DNA from: an uncultured Oscillospiraceae bacterium
GTDB taxonomy: Bacteria; Bacillota; Clostridia; Oscillospirales; Oscillospiraceae
Assembly: GCA_934613505.1 (NCBI GenBank)
Contig: CAKTTB010000006.1
Location: 1-64,000, forward strand
Direction of reading: 5' to 3'
DNA: 64,000 bases
A program made the translations under genes and the position numbers. The stretch's first letter is position 1; every line of letters begins with the position of its first letter. Of the stretch, positions 14,979 through 24,228 are shown piece after piece. The notes under the pieces were generated by a model. That model did not search any database. It was not told the origin of the DNA and saw only the letters and a list, made by a program, of their open reading frames with translations.

Positions 14979-16568
14979 ATGTTCGATTATCTGATCTTAA
15001 ACGGCCAAGTCATCGACGGTACCGGCAGTCCGGCCTATCGGGCGGACGTTGGTGTTGCGAATGGCCGCATTGCGGCAATCGGCGAGCTGAAAACAGCGCC
15101 CGCCGGGACGGTGATCGACGCGGCAGGGAAGTATGTGACGCCGGGCTTCATCGATATCCACCGTCACGCGGACGCGGCCGTTTTCCGGCCGGGCTTCGGC
15201 GAGCTGGAGCTGAAGCAGGGACTGACCACGATCGTGAACGGCAACTGCGGTCTGTCCGTGACGCCGTGCTACGGGGAATATGCGGAACAGATTAAATCAT
15301 ATCTGAATCCAGTAACGGGGAAGATGCTCGAAACTGTAGATTATTCTTCGATTGAATCTTATTTTGAGGAGCTTCAGAATGTTTCGCTGCCAATCAATGT
15401 TGGAATGCTTGTTGGAAGCGGTACAATTCGTGCCTGTGTTGCTGGATTTGAAACTTTGCATTTGGAACGGCAACAGCGATGGGGGTATCGTTCACTGCTG
15501 GGGAGGGCGCTGAGAGAAAGAGCTCTTGGCGTTTCTCTCGGCCTCGGCTATGCGCCGGATTGCTTCTATTCGACCTCGGAGCTGATCGAGGCCCTGCGGC
15601 CATTGACGCATTCCGGTATTCCCATCACAGTCCATATGCGGCAGGAGGGCAGCGGCGTTGTAGATGCACTCAAGGAGATGATCACGGTCGCAAAAGCGCT
15701 GCATACCCCGGTCGAGATCAGCCACCTCAAGTCTATCGGCAGGGCCAACTGGCGCAGATGCACGCCGGAAATGCTGCGCCTGATGGAGCAGGCGCGGCAG
15801 GAGGGCGTCAGGATCGCCTGTGACGTCTATCCGTATACCGCAGGTTCTACCCAGCTTGTCCATGTTTTGCCGCCGGAGTGTCAGCAGGGTGGTCTGGAAG
15901 CGCTGACGGGGAACCTTGCGGACGCTTCCTTCCGGGAAATGCTGAAAAAACGGATGCTGACGGGCAGTGATTTTGAAAATATCTCACTGCTGGTCGGCTT
16001 TGAAAATATCGTCGTATCCAGCGTGCCGCTGGATGATCTGCGGCAGTACGAGGGCAGGAGCATTTCGTCGATCGCGGACGAGCAGGGAAAGGACCCGTTC
16101 ACGTGCCTGTTTGACCTGCTGCAGGCCGCGCATTGCGACGTGACGATGATCGATTTCATTACGGACGAAGCGGATATTGACGCGATCCTGCAGGACGCAC
16201 ACAGCTGCGTGATCTCCGACAGCACCTATCCTACGACCGGCATGCTGCACCCGCGCGTCTATGGTACGTTCACGACGCTGCTGGAGCATTTCGTCCGCGA
16301 AAAGCAGGTTTTATCTGTGGAGGCCGCCGTGCAGAAATGCACGGGCCGGCCTGCGGCTGTCATGGGGCTGCACAAGAAAGGTGTGCTTGCACCCGGCATG
16401 GACGCGGACGTCAATATTTTTGATCTTGCCCGGATCCACACAAATGCGACTTATCAACAGCCGGAGCAGTTCTCCAGCGGCATGGACGCTGTGCTTGTAA
16501 ACGGAAAACCGGCGATCCTGGATGGGGATCTGACCGGAATCACAAACGGAACAGTACTCAGACGCTGA
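14979..16568 (+). CDS. D-aminoacylase / N-acyl-D-amino-acid deacylase family amidohydrolase
   Basis: The 529-residue protein starts DYLILNGQVIDGTGSPAYRADVGVANGRI and has amidohydrolase metal motifs (GFIDIHRHAD near residue 55, EISHLKSIG in the middle, and a late aspartate region). NGNCGLSVTP and LGVSLGLGYAPDCFYSTSEL are typical of D-aminoacylases, which release D-amino acids from N-acyl derivatives; related members act on other cyclic or acylated amides. The substrate is not determined. GGAAG precedes the ATG by about 8 bases. The codons from roughly 15290 to 15480 are AT-rich (about 42% GC by hand count over 15301-15480), unlike the rest of the gene and its neighbours, yet the frame is intact. 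Confidence 0.8.
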   Translation: MFDYLILNGQVIDGTGSPAYRADVGVANGRIAAIGELKTAPAGTVIDAAGKYVTPGFIDIHRHADAAVFRPGFGELELKQGLTTIVNGNCGLSVTPCYGEYAEQIKSYLNPVTGKMLETVDYSSIESYFEELQNVSLPINVGMLVGSGTIRACVAGFETLHLERQQRWGYRSLLGRALRERALGVSLGLGYAPDCFYSTSELIEALRPLTHSGIPITVHMRQEGSGVVDALKEMITVAKALHTPVEISHLKSIGRANWRRCTPEMLRLMEQARQEGVRIACDVYPYTAGSTQLVHVLPPECQQGGLEALTGNLADASFREMLKKRMLTGSDFENISLLVGFENIVVSSVPLDDLRQYEGRSISSIADEQGKDPFTCLFDLLQAAHCDVTMIDFITDEADIDAILQDAHSCVISDSTYPTTGMLHPRVYGTFTTLLEHFVREKQVLSVEAAVQKCTGRPAAVMGLHKKGVLAPGMDADVNIFDLARIHTNATYQQPEQFSSGMDAVLVNGKPAILDGDLTGITNGTVLRR

Positions 16569-16602
16569 AAAAATGCAGGCACGCAGGTGCCTGCATTTTT
16601 TT
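16568..16602 (+). terminator. Terminator after the amidohydrolase
   Basis: ATGCAGGCAC and GTGCCTGCAT form a perfect stem flanked by A6 and T7, loop GCAG (16583-16586). The rest of the stretch 16603-16916 is AT-rich, non-coding and holds the gap promoter and leader. Confidence 0.95.
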
Positions 16603-16814
16603 ACGGGGCGCACAGCGGAAGACGTGTGCGATCGTCAGAATAAACGTCTTTCCGGCAGAATAAATGCAGCTGGATTGTGAAAAATAACGAAGGCGTTTAG
16701 GGACTGGAAAAGAAGCAAAAAGTTTTTCAGGCAAGCTGATAAATAGTTTGAGCAATAATGCGAAATTGTAGAGAATTTATGGCTGAAAATGTTCTTTTTT
16801 GGGTAAAATTATAC

Positions 16815-16843
16815 TGGACATTGAAAGAATAATACAGTATAAT
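16815..16843 (+). promoter_or_regulatory. Promoter of gap
   Basis: TGGACA (16815-16820) and TATAAT (16838-16843) are spaced by 17 bp. The leader of about 65 bases contains a short hairpin (ACCGG/CCGGT) and ends in AAGGAGG before the gap ATG. Confidence 0.75.
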
Positions 16844-16916
16844 TTAACGGAATGTTGTGGGAAATCACAGTACATTGACCGGTCACCGCCGGTAGGTAAT
16901 AAGGAGGAAATTCATT

Positions 16917-17948
16917 ATGTCTGTTAAAGTTGCGATCAATGGTTTTGGCCGTATCGGCCGTCTGGCTTTCCGTCAGATGTTCGGCGCTGAGGGCTACGAA
17001 GTCGTCGCCATCAACGACCTGACTTCCGCCAAGATGCTCGCGCACCTGCTGAAGTACGACTCCACGCAGGGCAACTATGTTGCGCAGGGCCACACCGTTG
17101 ATTTCCATGAGGGCGAAGGCGAAGACAACTACATCGTTGTCGACGGCAAGAAGATCGTCATCTACAAGATGCCGAACGCTGCTGATCTGCCCTGGGGCAA
17201 GCTCGGCGTTGACGTCGTCCTCGAATGCACCGGTTTCTACACCAGCAAGGCCAAGGCTCAGGCTCATATCGACGCTGGCGCCCGCAAGGTCGTTATCTCC
17301 GCTCCGGCCGGCAACGATCTGCCCACCATCGTTTATAACGTCAACCACAAGACCCTGACCAAGGAAGACAAGATCATCTCCGCCGCTTCCTGCACCACCA
17401 ACTGCCTCGCTCCGATGGCCAAGGCTCTGAACGACCTGGCTCCGATCGAGTCCGGCATTATGTGCACCATCCACGCTTACACCGGCGACCAGATGCCGCT
17501 CGACGGCCCGCAGCGCAAGGGTGACCTCCGTCGCTCCCGTGCAGCAGCTGTCAACATCGTTCCGAACTCCACCGGCGCTGCCAAGGCAATCGGCCTTGTC
17601 ATCCCCGAGCTGAATGGCAAGCTCATCGGCGCTGCGCAGCGTGTTCCGACCCCGACCGGCTCCACCACCATCCTGAACGCCGTTGTCAAGGGCGCTGTCA
17701 CCGTTGATCAGGTCAACGCACAGATGAAGGCTGAGGCTACCGAGTCCTTCGGCTACAACACCGACGAGATCGTCTCCTCCGATATCATCGGCATGCGCTT
17801 CGGTTCCCTGTTCGATGCTACGCAGACCATGGTTCTGCCGCTGCCGAACGGCGACACGCAGGTTCAGGTTGTTTCCTGGTACGACAACGAGAACTCCTAC
17901 ACCAGCCAGATGGTCCGCACCATCAAGTACTTCTCCGAGCTGGGCTAA
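16917..17948 (+). CDS. gap: Glyceraldehyde-3-phosphate dehydrogenase, type I
   Basis: The 343-residue protein has the NAD-binding start [12 protein letters not shown]34 (favouring NAD over NADP), the active-site SCTTNC with C159 and the partner H186 (HAYTGDQ). It catalyses the NAD-linked oxidation of glyceraldehyde-3-phosphate in glycolysis. It stands alone between its own promoter and a strong terminator and uses strongly biased GC-ending codons such as GGC, ATC and AAC, as expected for an abundant protein. AAGGAGG lies upstream of the ATG. Confidence 0.98.
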   Translation: MSVKVAINGFGRIGRLAFRQMFGAEGYEVVAINDLTSAKMLAHLLKYDSTQGNYVAQGHTVDFHEGEGEDNYIVVDGKKIVIYKMPNAADLPWGKLGVDVVLECTGFYTSKAKAQAHIDAGARKVVISAPAGNDLPTIVYNVNHKTLTKEDKIISAASCTTNCLAPMAKALNDLAPIESGIMCTIHAYTGDQMPLDGPQRKGDLRRSRAAAVNIVPNSTGAAKAIGLVIPELNGKLIGAAQRVPTPTGSTTILNAVVKGAVTVDQVNAQMKAEATESFGYNTDEIVSSDIIGMRFGSLFDATQTMVLPLPNGDTQVQVVSWYDNENSYTSQMVRTIKYFSELG

Positions 17949-17966
17949 TTCCACAACGCAAACCGG

Positions 17967-17997
17967 AACAGGCGCTGCAATGGCAGCGCCTGTTTTT
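17967..17997 (+). terminator. Terminator of gap
   Basis: AACAGGCGCTGC (17967-17978) pairs with GCAGCGCCTGTT (17983-17994), with a T5 tract. Confidence 0.95.
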
Positions 17998-18012
17998 CTG
18001 TCCTCATGAAGT

Positions 18013-18063
18013 TGACAAAAGTAGACCTATTTGATATAATTAGGTTTACAAAAGTAAACTTAT
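18013..18063 (+). promoter_or_regulatory. Consensus promoter with three GTARACYTA half-sites
   Basis: TTGACA (18013-18018), a 17-bp spacer and TATAAT (18036-18041; the spacer lies at 18019-18035) make a near-perfect promoter. ACAAAAGTARACYTAT occurs twice as a direct repeat (18015-18030 and 18048-18063), 33 bp apart. The half-site GTAGACCTA (18021) is also mirrored by TAGGTTTAC (18041-18049), and GTTTAC/GTAAAC form a dyad over 18044-18059. This looks like an operator array for a repressor not encoded in the window. Confidence 0.7.
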
Positions 18064-18076
18064 ACGGAGGTGGAAT

Positions 18077-20164
18077 ATGAGACTGAAAAACTGGCAGATC
18101 GTCTGTTTTGCTGTACTGTGCCTGCTGATCGTACTCTCCGGATGCAAAAAGGATACTGCGCCGGAACAAGTGATCGATGTAGTATCGGAGCAGGCTGCTT
18201 CGGGCGTGTCCGTCCGGATCCCTTCGACGCAGTACCGGCTGACGCGCACGGAGCCGAAAGGGGTGGATTTCGGTTCGATCTTTTTGCCGTGTGACGGCGG
18301 AGCTGTGCTGGTCGGCGAAACGTTCACGCAGGAGGAAACGGAGACGGTTAGAAGCAGCTCTGCAGTTCGGTATTCGCAGGACAGAACAAGCACGGTACAG
18401 GCATTACCCGTCTCGGCAGATGGGATCCTTGTCCGTGCCGCGCTGGAGGATGACCAGCTTCTGTATCTCGAGCAGACAGGTGATGAACAGTGGATCTTGC
18501 ACAACGGAGATGCGGAAGCGCCTCTCGACGATGTGCTGACCGGCTGCTCGTATATCAGCGCAATGGCCGTCCGGAACGACGCCGTCTATTTTGCTGCGGA
18601 TGCTGCATGGATGATTGCCTGCAAACCGGACGGGAAACTTCTCTGGAAGCAGGCAGCGCCGGAGATCAACAGCTTTTTTGCCGCGCAGGACGGGCGTCTG
18701 CTGGCGTGGGCCAGACAGGAGCAGGCGGTCTATGCGGTTGAAGACGATACGATTCAAGCGGTCTGTGCGCTGCCTACGCTCTTCTGCACCGGCACAGAGC
18801 AGCTCTATCCTGGAGAAAACACACCCTATGACTGTATCATCTGCACGGGCGATGTCTTCTTCGGCTGGTCGATCGCGGACGCAGCTGTCACGCAGCTGTT
18901 CAACTGCGATGAGGTCGGATTATATGCGATGGACGTGGAAGCGTTCTGCGGGATAGGAAACGGGCAGTATCTCGGCCTTGAATACGATCCGTCTGCCGCA
19001 GACGAAGGCGGACAGTACCTGTTTTGGCTGACACCGGCGGAGGGCGACCTCTCTGAGAAGCGGATCATCCGTGTCGCGGGCAGCCGGAGCAGCATTCTGT
19101 CCATGGCAATCCGGGATTTTACGTCGATGTACCCGGAATATCAGGTCGAATATGTCGACTATGACGCTTTGCACGGTGAGCAGGCGGAGCAGCGGCTTTT
19201 GATGGACATGCTGTACGGTGAGTGTCCGGATCTGCTGTTTGTGAATGGACTTCCGTTTGAGCAGTATGCCCGGCAGGGCCTGCTGGAAGATCTGTATGCA
19301 TATCTGGACGCGGACGAGGCGCTTTCGCGCGAGGATCTCACGCAGAATCTCCTTTGCGCGCTCGAAACAGACGGCGCGCTGTATTGCCTGCCGCAGACGT
19401 ATCTGCTGGACACGGCTGTCGGCCTGCAGGAGACGGTCGGGGGAAAAGAAGGTTGGTCTATGACGGCGTTTCTGGATACGGCACAGGCGCATCCGGAGAT
19501 CACATCGATCTTTGCGCAGGAGGATGGACAGGGCATGCTGGAGCTGCTGCTCCTGCATGCGCCGGGAACCTTTGTGGACTATGAAGCAGCGGAAGCACGG
19601 TTTGATTCGCCGGACTTCCTGCGCCTTCTGGCGCTCGCAGAAGCGCAGAAGGGGCCGGAGGCAGAGCCGGGCCGGGACGTGCTGCAAAGCGGCCAGACGC
19701 TTCTGGAGGAGCTGATGATCGTGCGTGCGGAGGAGTTTGAGGAGCAGTATACGTCAGAGCTGCAGGGCTGCGTGTTTTCCGGCTTTCCCGGCGCGGGGCG
19801 CGCGAGCTTTTATCTGACGCTCCCGATGGCCATTCCGGTCAACGCGCAGGAGAAGGCGGGAGCCTGGGCGTTTCTGAAGCTTCTCATTACCGAGGATCTC
19901 TATGCCGCGCGCAGCCGCGGCGGCTGGCTGCCGCTGCAGGCGGATTTTGAGGAAAAGACCGCCGCCATGACAGACAGCGCCGCACAGGCGCTTCTGCGGG
20001 GGCTGCAGCAGGCCGCGCAGACGGTTTTCTATTATGATGAATCTGTGCAGACGATCCTGCAGGAGGAGCTGCCATACTTTTTGGCGGGCGACCAGACAGC
20101 CGCCCAGATCGCAGACCGGATCCAGGGGCGCGTACAGCTGTATCTGCAGGAGACATATCGGTAG
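18077..20164 (+). CDS. Lipoprotein: propeller-like domain fused to a solute-binding domain
   Basis: The 695-residue protein has a lipoprotein signal (CLLIVLSGC). The first half, about residues 40-320, is a series of short beta-strand repeats (LLYLEQ, AVYFAAD, GKLLWKQ, VYAVEDD) suggesting a beta-propeller. The second half resembles a family-1 extracellular solute-binding protein (ILSMAIRDFTSMYPEYQVEY, PDLLFVNGLPFEQYARQGLL, EDLYAYLDADEALSREDL). It shares the latter motif and the C-terminal helix (RVQLYLQETYR) with the 21729 protein. No permease genes are adjacent, so it may sense or present a ligand rather than feed a transporter. GGAGG precedes the ATG by 7 bases. Confidence 0.7.
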   Translation: MRLKNWQIVCFAVLCLLIVLSGCKKDTAPEQVIDVVSEQAASGVSVRIPSTQYRLTRTEPKGVDFGSIFLPCDGGAVLVGETFTQEETETVRSSSAVRYSQDRTSTVQALPVSADGILVRAALEDDQLLYLEQTGDEQWILHNGDAEAPLDDVLTGCSYISAMAVRNDAVYFAADAAWMIACKPDGKLLWKQAAPEINSFFAAQDGRLLAWARQEQAVYAVEDDTIQAVCALPTLFCTGTEQLYPGENTPYDCIICTGDVFFGWSIADAAVTQLFNCDEVGLYAMDVEAFCGIGNGQYLGLEYDPSAADEGGQYLFWLTPAEGDLSEKRIIRVAGSRSSILSMAIRDFTSMYPEYQVEYVDYDALHGEQAEQRLLMDMLYGECPDLLFVNGLPFEQYARQGLLEDLYAYLDADEALSREDLTQNLLCALETDGALYCLPQTYLLDTAVGLQETVGGKEGWSMTAFLDTAQAHPEITSIFAQEDGQGMLELLLLHAPGTFVDYEAAEARFDSPDFLRLLALAEAQKGPEAEPGRDVLQSGQTLLEELMIVRAEEFEEQYTSELQGCVFSGFPGAGRASFYLTLPMAIPVNAQEKAGAWAFLKLLITEDLYAARSRGGWLPLQADFEEKTAAMTDSAAQALLRGLQQAAQTVFYYDESVQTILQEELPYFLAGDQTAAQIADRIQGRVQLYLQETYR

Positions 20165-20170
20165 CACGAA

Positions 20171-20198
20171 AAACGCCCGCGCAGCAGCGCGGGCGTTT
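20171..20198. terminator. Convergent terminator between the lipoprotein and MATE genes
   Basis: AAACGCCCGCGC (20171-20182) and GCGCGGGCGTTT (20187-20198) form a perfect 12-bp stem with loop AGCA, with A/T flanks on both sides. It serves both convergent genes. Confidence 0.85.
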
Positions 20199-20199
20199 G

Positions 20200-21555
20200 C
20201 TATTTGTTCAGCCGGTGGCGGAAGAACCAGATCTGGAAGGGGATCGAGACGAGGAACGTCAGAAGATCCGCACCGGGCTGGCTCATTTCCACGCCGGTGA
20301 TGTCCAGAAGCCGCGGAAGCAGCAGGATCAGCGGGACATACAGAAGACCGTTGCGGCAGCTGGCGAGCAGGGTCGCTGCCTGATGGAAGCCGAGGCACTG
20401 ATATAATTGGTTGACATAAGTTGAATACGCCATCAGCGGAATGACGGCGCAGGCGTACAGCAGCGCCTGCCGTCCAATGCGGGTGACCTCCGGGTCATCG
20501 CGGAAAAAGTGCATGATCGTATCCGGAAACAGCGCGATAAGGGCGGCGCTGACGATGCAGACGATCGTCCCGAGCAGCGTAGAGAACCAGAAAGCCTGCC
20601 GCGTCCGCTTCCGATCGCCCGCGCCGAAATTATACCCGGCGACCGGCTGGAAGCCCTGCCCGATGCCGATGATCACGGAACGGATGAGCAGATAGACCTT
20701 GTTAGAGATCGTGACAGCGGCGACGGCGGCATCAGAATAGACGGCGGCCGCATTATTGAGCAGCGCCGAGGACAGGCTCGCAAAGCCCTGCCGGCAGATG
20801 GTCGGGAAGCCGACGAGGAAGATCTGCCCATAATCGCGGGGCGAGCGGCTGATATCCTTTATGCGGATGTGGACGATGCTCCGGCCGTGCAGGAAGAACC
20901 AGCCGAGAATGAAAAAGCTGACCAGCTGGCTGAGCGCAGTGGCAAGCGCAGCGCCCGCAATACCCATCTGGAAGCCGAAGATGAAAAGCGGATCGAGCGC
21001 GACATTCAGAAGCCCGCCGGCGCACAGCCCCCACATGGAGAGCGTCGCTTCGCCCTCCGCGCGCAGGAGATTGCTCAGTATGAACGACGCGCACATGACC
21101 GGGGCGGCAAGCAGAATGATGCGGGCGTATCCGGCAGAGTAGGGCAGGATCGTGTCAGTCGAACCGAGCAGCCGCATGAGCGGCTCCAGCGCGGCAAGAC
21201 CGGCAATGCAGAGGACAAGACCCATCACAGCGGCGGCAAAGAACGCGCTGCTGGCGATACGGTCTGCGCGCTCGTTATCGCGGTTGCCGAGGCTCCGGCT
21301 GACGATAGAGCCGCAGCCCATGCCGATGCCGAAGCCGAAGGCCTGAATGATCGACATGAGGGAGAACACAACGCCGACAGCCGCCGAAGCGCTGGTCGAG
21401 AGCTTGGAGACAAAATAGGTGTCGGCGGTATTATAAAACACAGAGATCAGCTGGCTCGCGACCGTCGGAACGGCGAGCGTTGCGATCAGCTTTGGGATCG
21501 GGGTATGCAGCATCCGGTCACGCTGCTGCTCGCTGGAAATGACATGCGCAGGCAT
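20200..21555 (-). CDS. MATE-family multidrug/cation exporter
   Basis: The 451-residue protein has twelve predicted membrane segments in two homologous halves and MATE motifs such as LATLAVPTVASQLISVFYNTAD, FGFGIGMGCGSIVSRSLGN and GQGFQPVAGYNFGAGD. These exporters expel drugs or metabolites using Na+ or H+ gradients. The start at 21555 has GGAGGG 6 bases upstream; the open frame extends 47 codons further but across the promoter. It lies between two related binding-type lipoproteins on the other strand. The substrate is unknown. Confidence 0.9.
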   Translation of the reverse strand: MPAHVISSEQQRDRMLHTPIPKLIATLAVPTVASQLISVFYNTADTYFVSKLSTSASAAVGVVFSLMSIIQAFGFGIGMGCGSIVSRSLGNRDNERADRIASSAFFAAAVMGLVLCIAGLAALEPLMRLLGSTDTILPYSAGYARIILLAAPVMCASFILSNLLRAEGEATLSMWGLCAGGLLNVALDPLFIFGFQMGIAGAALATALSQLVSFFILGWFFLHGRSIVHIRIKDISRSPRDYGQIFLVGFPTICRQGFASLSSALLNNAAAVYSDAAVAAVTISNKVYLLIRSVIIGIGQGFQPVAGYNFGAGDRKRTRQAFWFSTLLGTIVCIVSAALIALFPDTIMHFFRDDPEVTRIGRQALLYACAVIPLMAYSTYVNQLYQCLGFHQAATLLASCRNGLLYVPLILLLPRLLDITGVEMSQPGADLLTFLVSIPFQIWFFRHRLNK

Positions 21556-21580
21556 GCACGCCCTCCTTCGCTTTTTTATC

Positions 21581-21609
21581 AGTATAGCACGAATATCGCC
21601 GGATTCCAA
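21581..21609 (-). promoter_or_regulatory. Promoter of the MATE gene
   Basis: On the minus strand TTGGAA (21609-21604) and TATACT (21586-21581) are spaced by 17 bp, about 26 bp upstream of the ATG. Confidence 0.65.
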
Positions 21610-21728
21610 GCATGGGACCGGATTGCTTAAGTTTTTCTTAAAAAAAGTCCAAAGGCCTTTCTTTTTTGCAGAATATCTGTTACCATGTGGCAGCAAAGTG
21701 AAATACTTATGGAAAGGAGAATCTGTTC

Positions 21729-24173
21729 ATGATGAGAAAACGGATTCTTTCCGCTCTGCTTGTGCTGGTCCTGCTGCTCGGCGTATTGGCGGGCTGCAGC
21801 AAGAAGAAGGCACAGACAGCGGATGATACAAAAAAGAACGAACAGGGCGGCGAGACGGCGGAAACTTCGTCTCAGTATGCCTATCAGGCGCAGTTCCTTG
21901 ACCTGCCGAAGGATATTCAGTGGATCGGCTCGAGCTGCGTGGCCGGTGATTTGCTCTATTTCTCCGCAAGCGTGCCGGACGGCGGCAAGGAGACCTACAC
22001 CGATGAGAACGGGCAGGAGATTTCCTACGATACGTATTCGGAGGCCATTTTCCGCATGGATCTGAACTCCGGCGAATGTACAAAGCTGGAAAACTACGTG
22101 GCGGAACCGGTCACAGAGGACCCGACGGCTGCGGACGGTGTCACCATGGGACAGGACGGCAGCATGATCGTCTATAATAACAGCACGAACATTTCGACCA
22201 TGGCGGCCGGTACAGACGGCACGATCTGGCTGTACCGCCAGACGAGCCGCTATTCCAGCGATGGCAGCTCGGATGAGACGATCTCGGAGCTCATCCAGCT
22301 CGACGCGCATGGAACGCTGCTGCGGACCATCACGCCGGTCTCGGACGATGCATCCGACAATTCCAATGGCTGGTACTACAATATCAGCGATATTTTCTCC
22401 GACGACAAGGGCTATGTCTACACCTACGATTATCAGACCCTCAACGTCTACGGCCCAGACGGAACGTTCGTCTGCGGCAAAACGGGCGACGAGCTGACCG
22501 GTCAGGTGTGTCAGCTTTCTGCCAGCGAGGTCGGCGTGACCAGCGTTTCGGCGGATGATAAGAGCGTGTTCAGACAGCTCGACCCTGAGACAAAGGATTG
22601 GGGCAGGGAAACGCCGGTCTCTTCCGACGCATGGGACCTCTTCCCCGGTAACGATGTGTACGCCTATTTCTACACGAGAAACGGCAGCATCTACGGCGAG
22701 CGGAAGGACACCGGTAAGACGGAGAAGGTCGTCGACTGGATGAGCTGCGACATCGACAGCAGCTTCATCGGCAGTGATAGCATTGCATTCTTGTCTGACG
22801 GCCGCATTGCCGCAGTCCTGTCGGACTACAACCGTCAGGACGGCTCCAGACAGCAGCAGGTCGTTGTGCTGACGCGGGTGGACGCATCCAGCGTCAAGCA
22901 GAAGACCGAGCTGACGCTGGCCTGCTTTGGTCTGGACTACAATCTGCGCAGCCAGATCGTCAAGTTCAACAAAAATAACAGCGACTACCGCATTGTGGTG
23001 AAGGACTATTCGGAGCTTGCCACGGAGGACGATTACACGGCAGGTTTGACGAAGCTCAATACCGAGATCATTTCCGGCAATGTGCCGGATCTGATCATGA
23101 CCAACCAGCTGCCGGTCGCCCAGTATGCGGCCAAGGGGCTGCTGGAGGATCTGTGGAGCTATATTGACGCCGATCCGGAATATTCGCGCGACGCGCTCAT
23201 GCTCCAGCCGATCAATGCGGCGCAGACGGATGGCCACCTCTATCAGATGCCGATCGACTTTGGCGTTGTGACCGCGATCGGCCTGAACAAGATCGTCGGT
23301 GGCTACACGAGCTGGACGCTGGCGGACGTCAATGACGCCCTTTCCAAGCTGCCCGAGGGCGCGACTGTGTTCAACAAGTATTATACGCAGGCCGAAATGC
23401 TGCAGCATTGCGTGGCGATGAACGCGTCCAACTTCATGAACTGGCAGGACGGCACCTGCAATTTTGACTCGGACGAGTTCCGCGCTCTTCTCGAGTTTGT
23501 CAAGCCGCTGCCGGCGGATTACAACTGGCAGTCGGACGCTGAGGACTATGAGAGCGACTATTCCCGCGTTCGCGACGGCAAGCAGCTGCTTTTCCCGACC
23601 TCGATCTCTGATTTTGACAATCTCTATTATACCTTTGCTGCTCTCAACAACGACGTGGCCTTCATCGGCTTCCCGCGCGAGGACGGCAGCAGCGGCAACT
23701 GCTTTATCTCGCAGGTCTCGATGGCAATCACAACGGCCTGCAAGGACAAGAGCGCGGCATGGTCGTTCATCCGCTCTGCGCTGTCGGACGACTATCAGAC
23801 GAATATGTGGTCGTTCCCGATCGTGAAATCGGCCTTTGAGGCGCAGGCGGCCAAGGCAATGGAGCAGGAGTATGAGACAGACGCCAACGGCAATCAGGTG
23901 CTGGATGAGAACGGCAATCCCATTCCCATCTCGACCGGCGGCATGAGCTACGGCGACGAGCCGATGATCGAGCTGTACGCCGTCACGCAGGAGCAGTATG
24001 ATGCTGTCATGGATGTCATCAACTCGACAACCAGCTATCTGGACTACGATTTGAACGTGCTGGACACGATCTCGCAGGAGGCTGCGGCCTACTTCTCCGG
24101 CGATAAGACGGTGGAAGAGGTCTCCAAGCTCATCCAGAACCGCGTCAGCCTGTATATGCAGGAACAGAAATAA
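21729..24173 (+). CDS. Lipoprotein: propeller-like domain fused to a solute-binding domain (second copy)
   Basis: The 814-residue protein has a lipoprotein signal (LLLGVLAGC). Residues about 45-395 are rich in repeated beta-strand motifs (LLYFSAS, GTIWLYRQ, GYVYTYDY, VYAYFYTR, RIAAVLSDY), consistent with a propeller. Residues about 400-700 form a solute-binding domain (LACFGLDYNLRSQIVKFN, PDLIMTNQLPVAQYAAKGLL). The binding-domain motif and C-terminal helix match the 18077 protein, so the two are paralogues with the same architecture. Near residue 720 is a DANGNQ/DENGNP acidic repeat that resembles a calcium-loop motif. AAAGGAG lies 9 bases upstream of the first of two ATG codons. No transporter genes are attached. 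Confidence 0.7.
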   Translation: MMRKRILSALLVLVLLLGVLAGCSKKKAQTADDTKKNEQGGETAETSSQYAYQAQFLDLPKDIQWIGSSCVAGDLLYFSASVPDGGKETYTDENGQEISYDTYSEAIFRMDLNSGECTKLENYVAEPVTEDPTAADGVTMGQDGSMIVYNNSTNISTMAAGTDGTIWLYRQTSRYSSDGSSDETISELIQLDAHGTLLRTITPVSDDASDNSNGWYYNISDIFSDDKGYVYTYDYQTLNVYGPDGTFVCGKTGDELTGQVCQLSASEVGVTSVSADDKSVFRQLDPETKDWGRETPVSSDAWDLFPGNDVYAYFYTRNGSIYGERKDTGKTEKVVDWMSCDIDSSFIGSDSIAFLSDGRIAAVLSDYNRQDGSRQQQVVVLTRVDASSVKQKTELTLACFGLDYNLRSQIVKFNKNNSDYRIVVKDYSELATEDDYTAGLTKLNTEIISGNVPDLIMTNQLPVAQYAAKGLLEDLWSYIDADPEYSRDALMLQPINAAQTDGHLYQMPIDFGVVTAIGLNKIVGGYTSWTLADVNDALSKLPEGATVFNKYYTQAEMLQHCVAMNASNFMNWQDGTCNFDSDEFRALLEFVKPLPADYNWQSDAEDYESDYSRVRDGKQLLFPTSISDFDNLYYTFAALNNDVAFIGFPREDGSSGNCFISQVSMAITTACKDKSAAWSFIRSALSDDYQTNMWSFPIVKSAFEAQAAKAMEQEYETDANGNQVLDENGNPIPISTGGMSYGDEPMIELYAVTQEQYDAVMDVINSTTSYLDYDLNVLDTISQEAAAYFSGDKTVEEVSKLIQNRVSLYMQEQK

Positions 24174-24180
24174 GAAATAA

Positions 24181-24220
24181 AAAATTGCCGGACTGCGATC
24201 AAATGCAGTCCGGCAATTTT
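24181..24220. terminator. Bidirectional terminator
   Basis: AAAATTGCCGGACTGC (24181-24196) pairs perfectly with 24205-24220 around an 8-base loop, with A and T tracts on either side. It ends both the lipoprotein gene and the convergent nucleoside operon. Confidence 0.95.
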
Positions 24221-24228
24221 GTCTTGCG

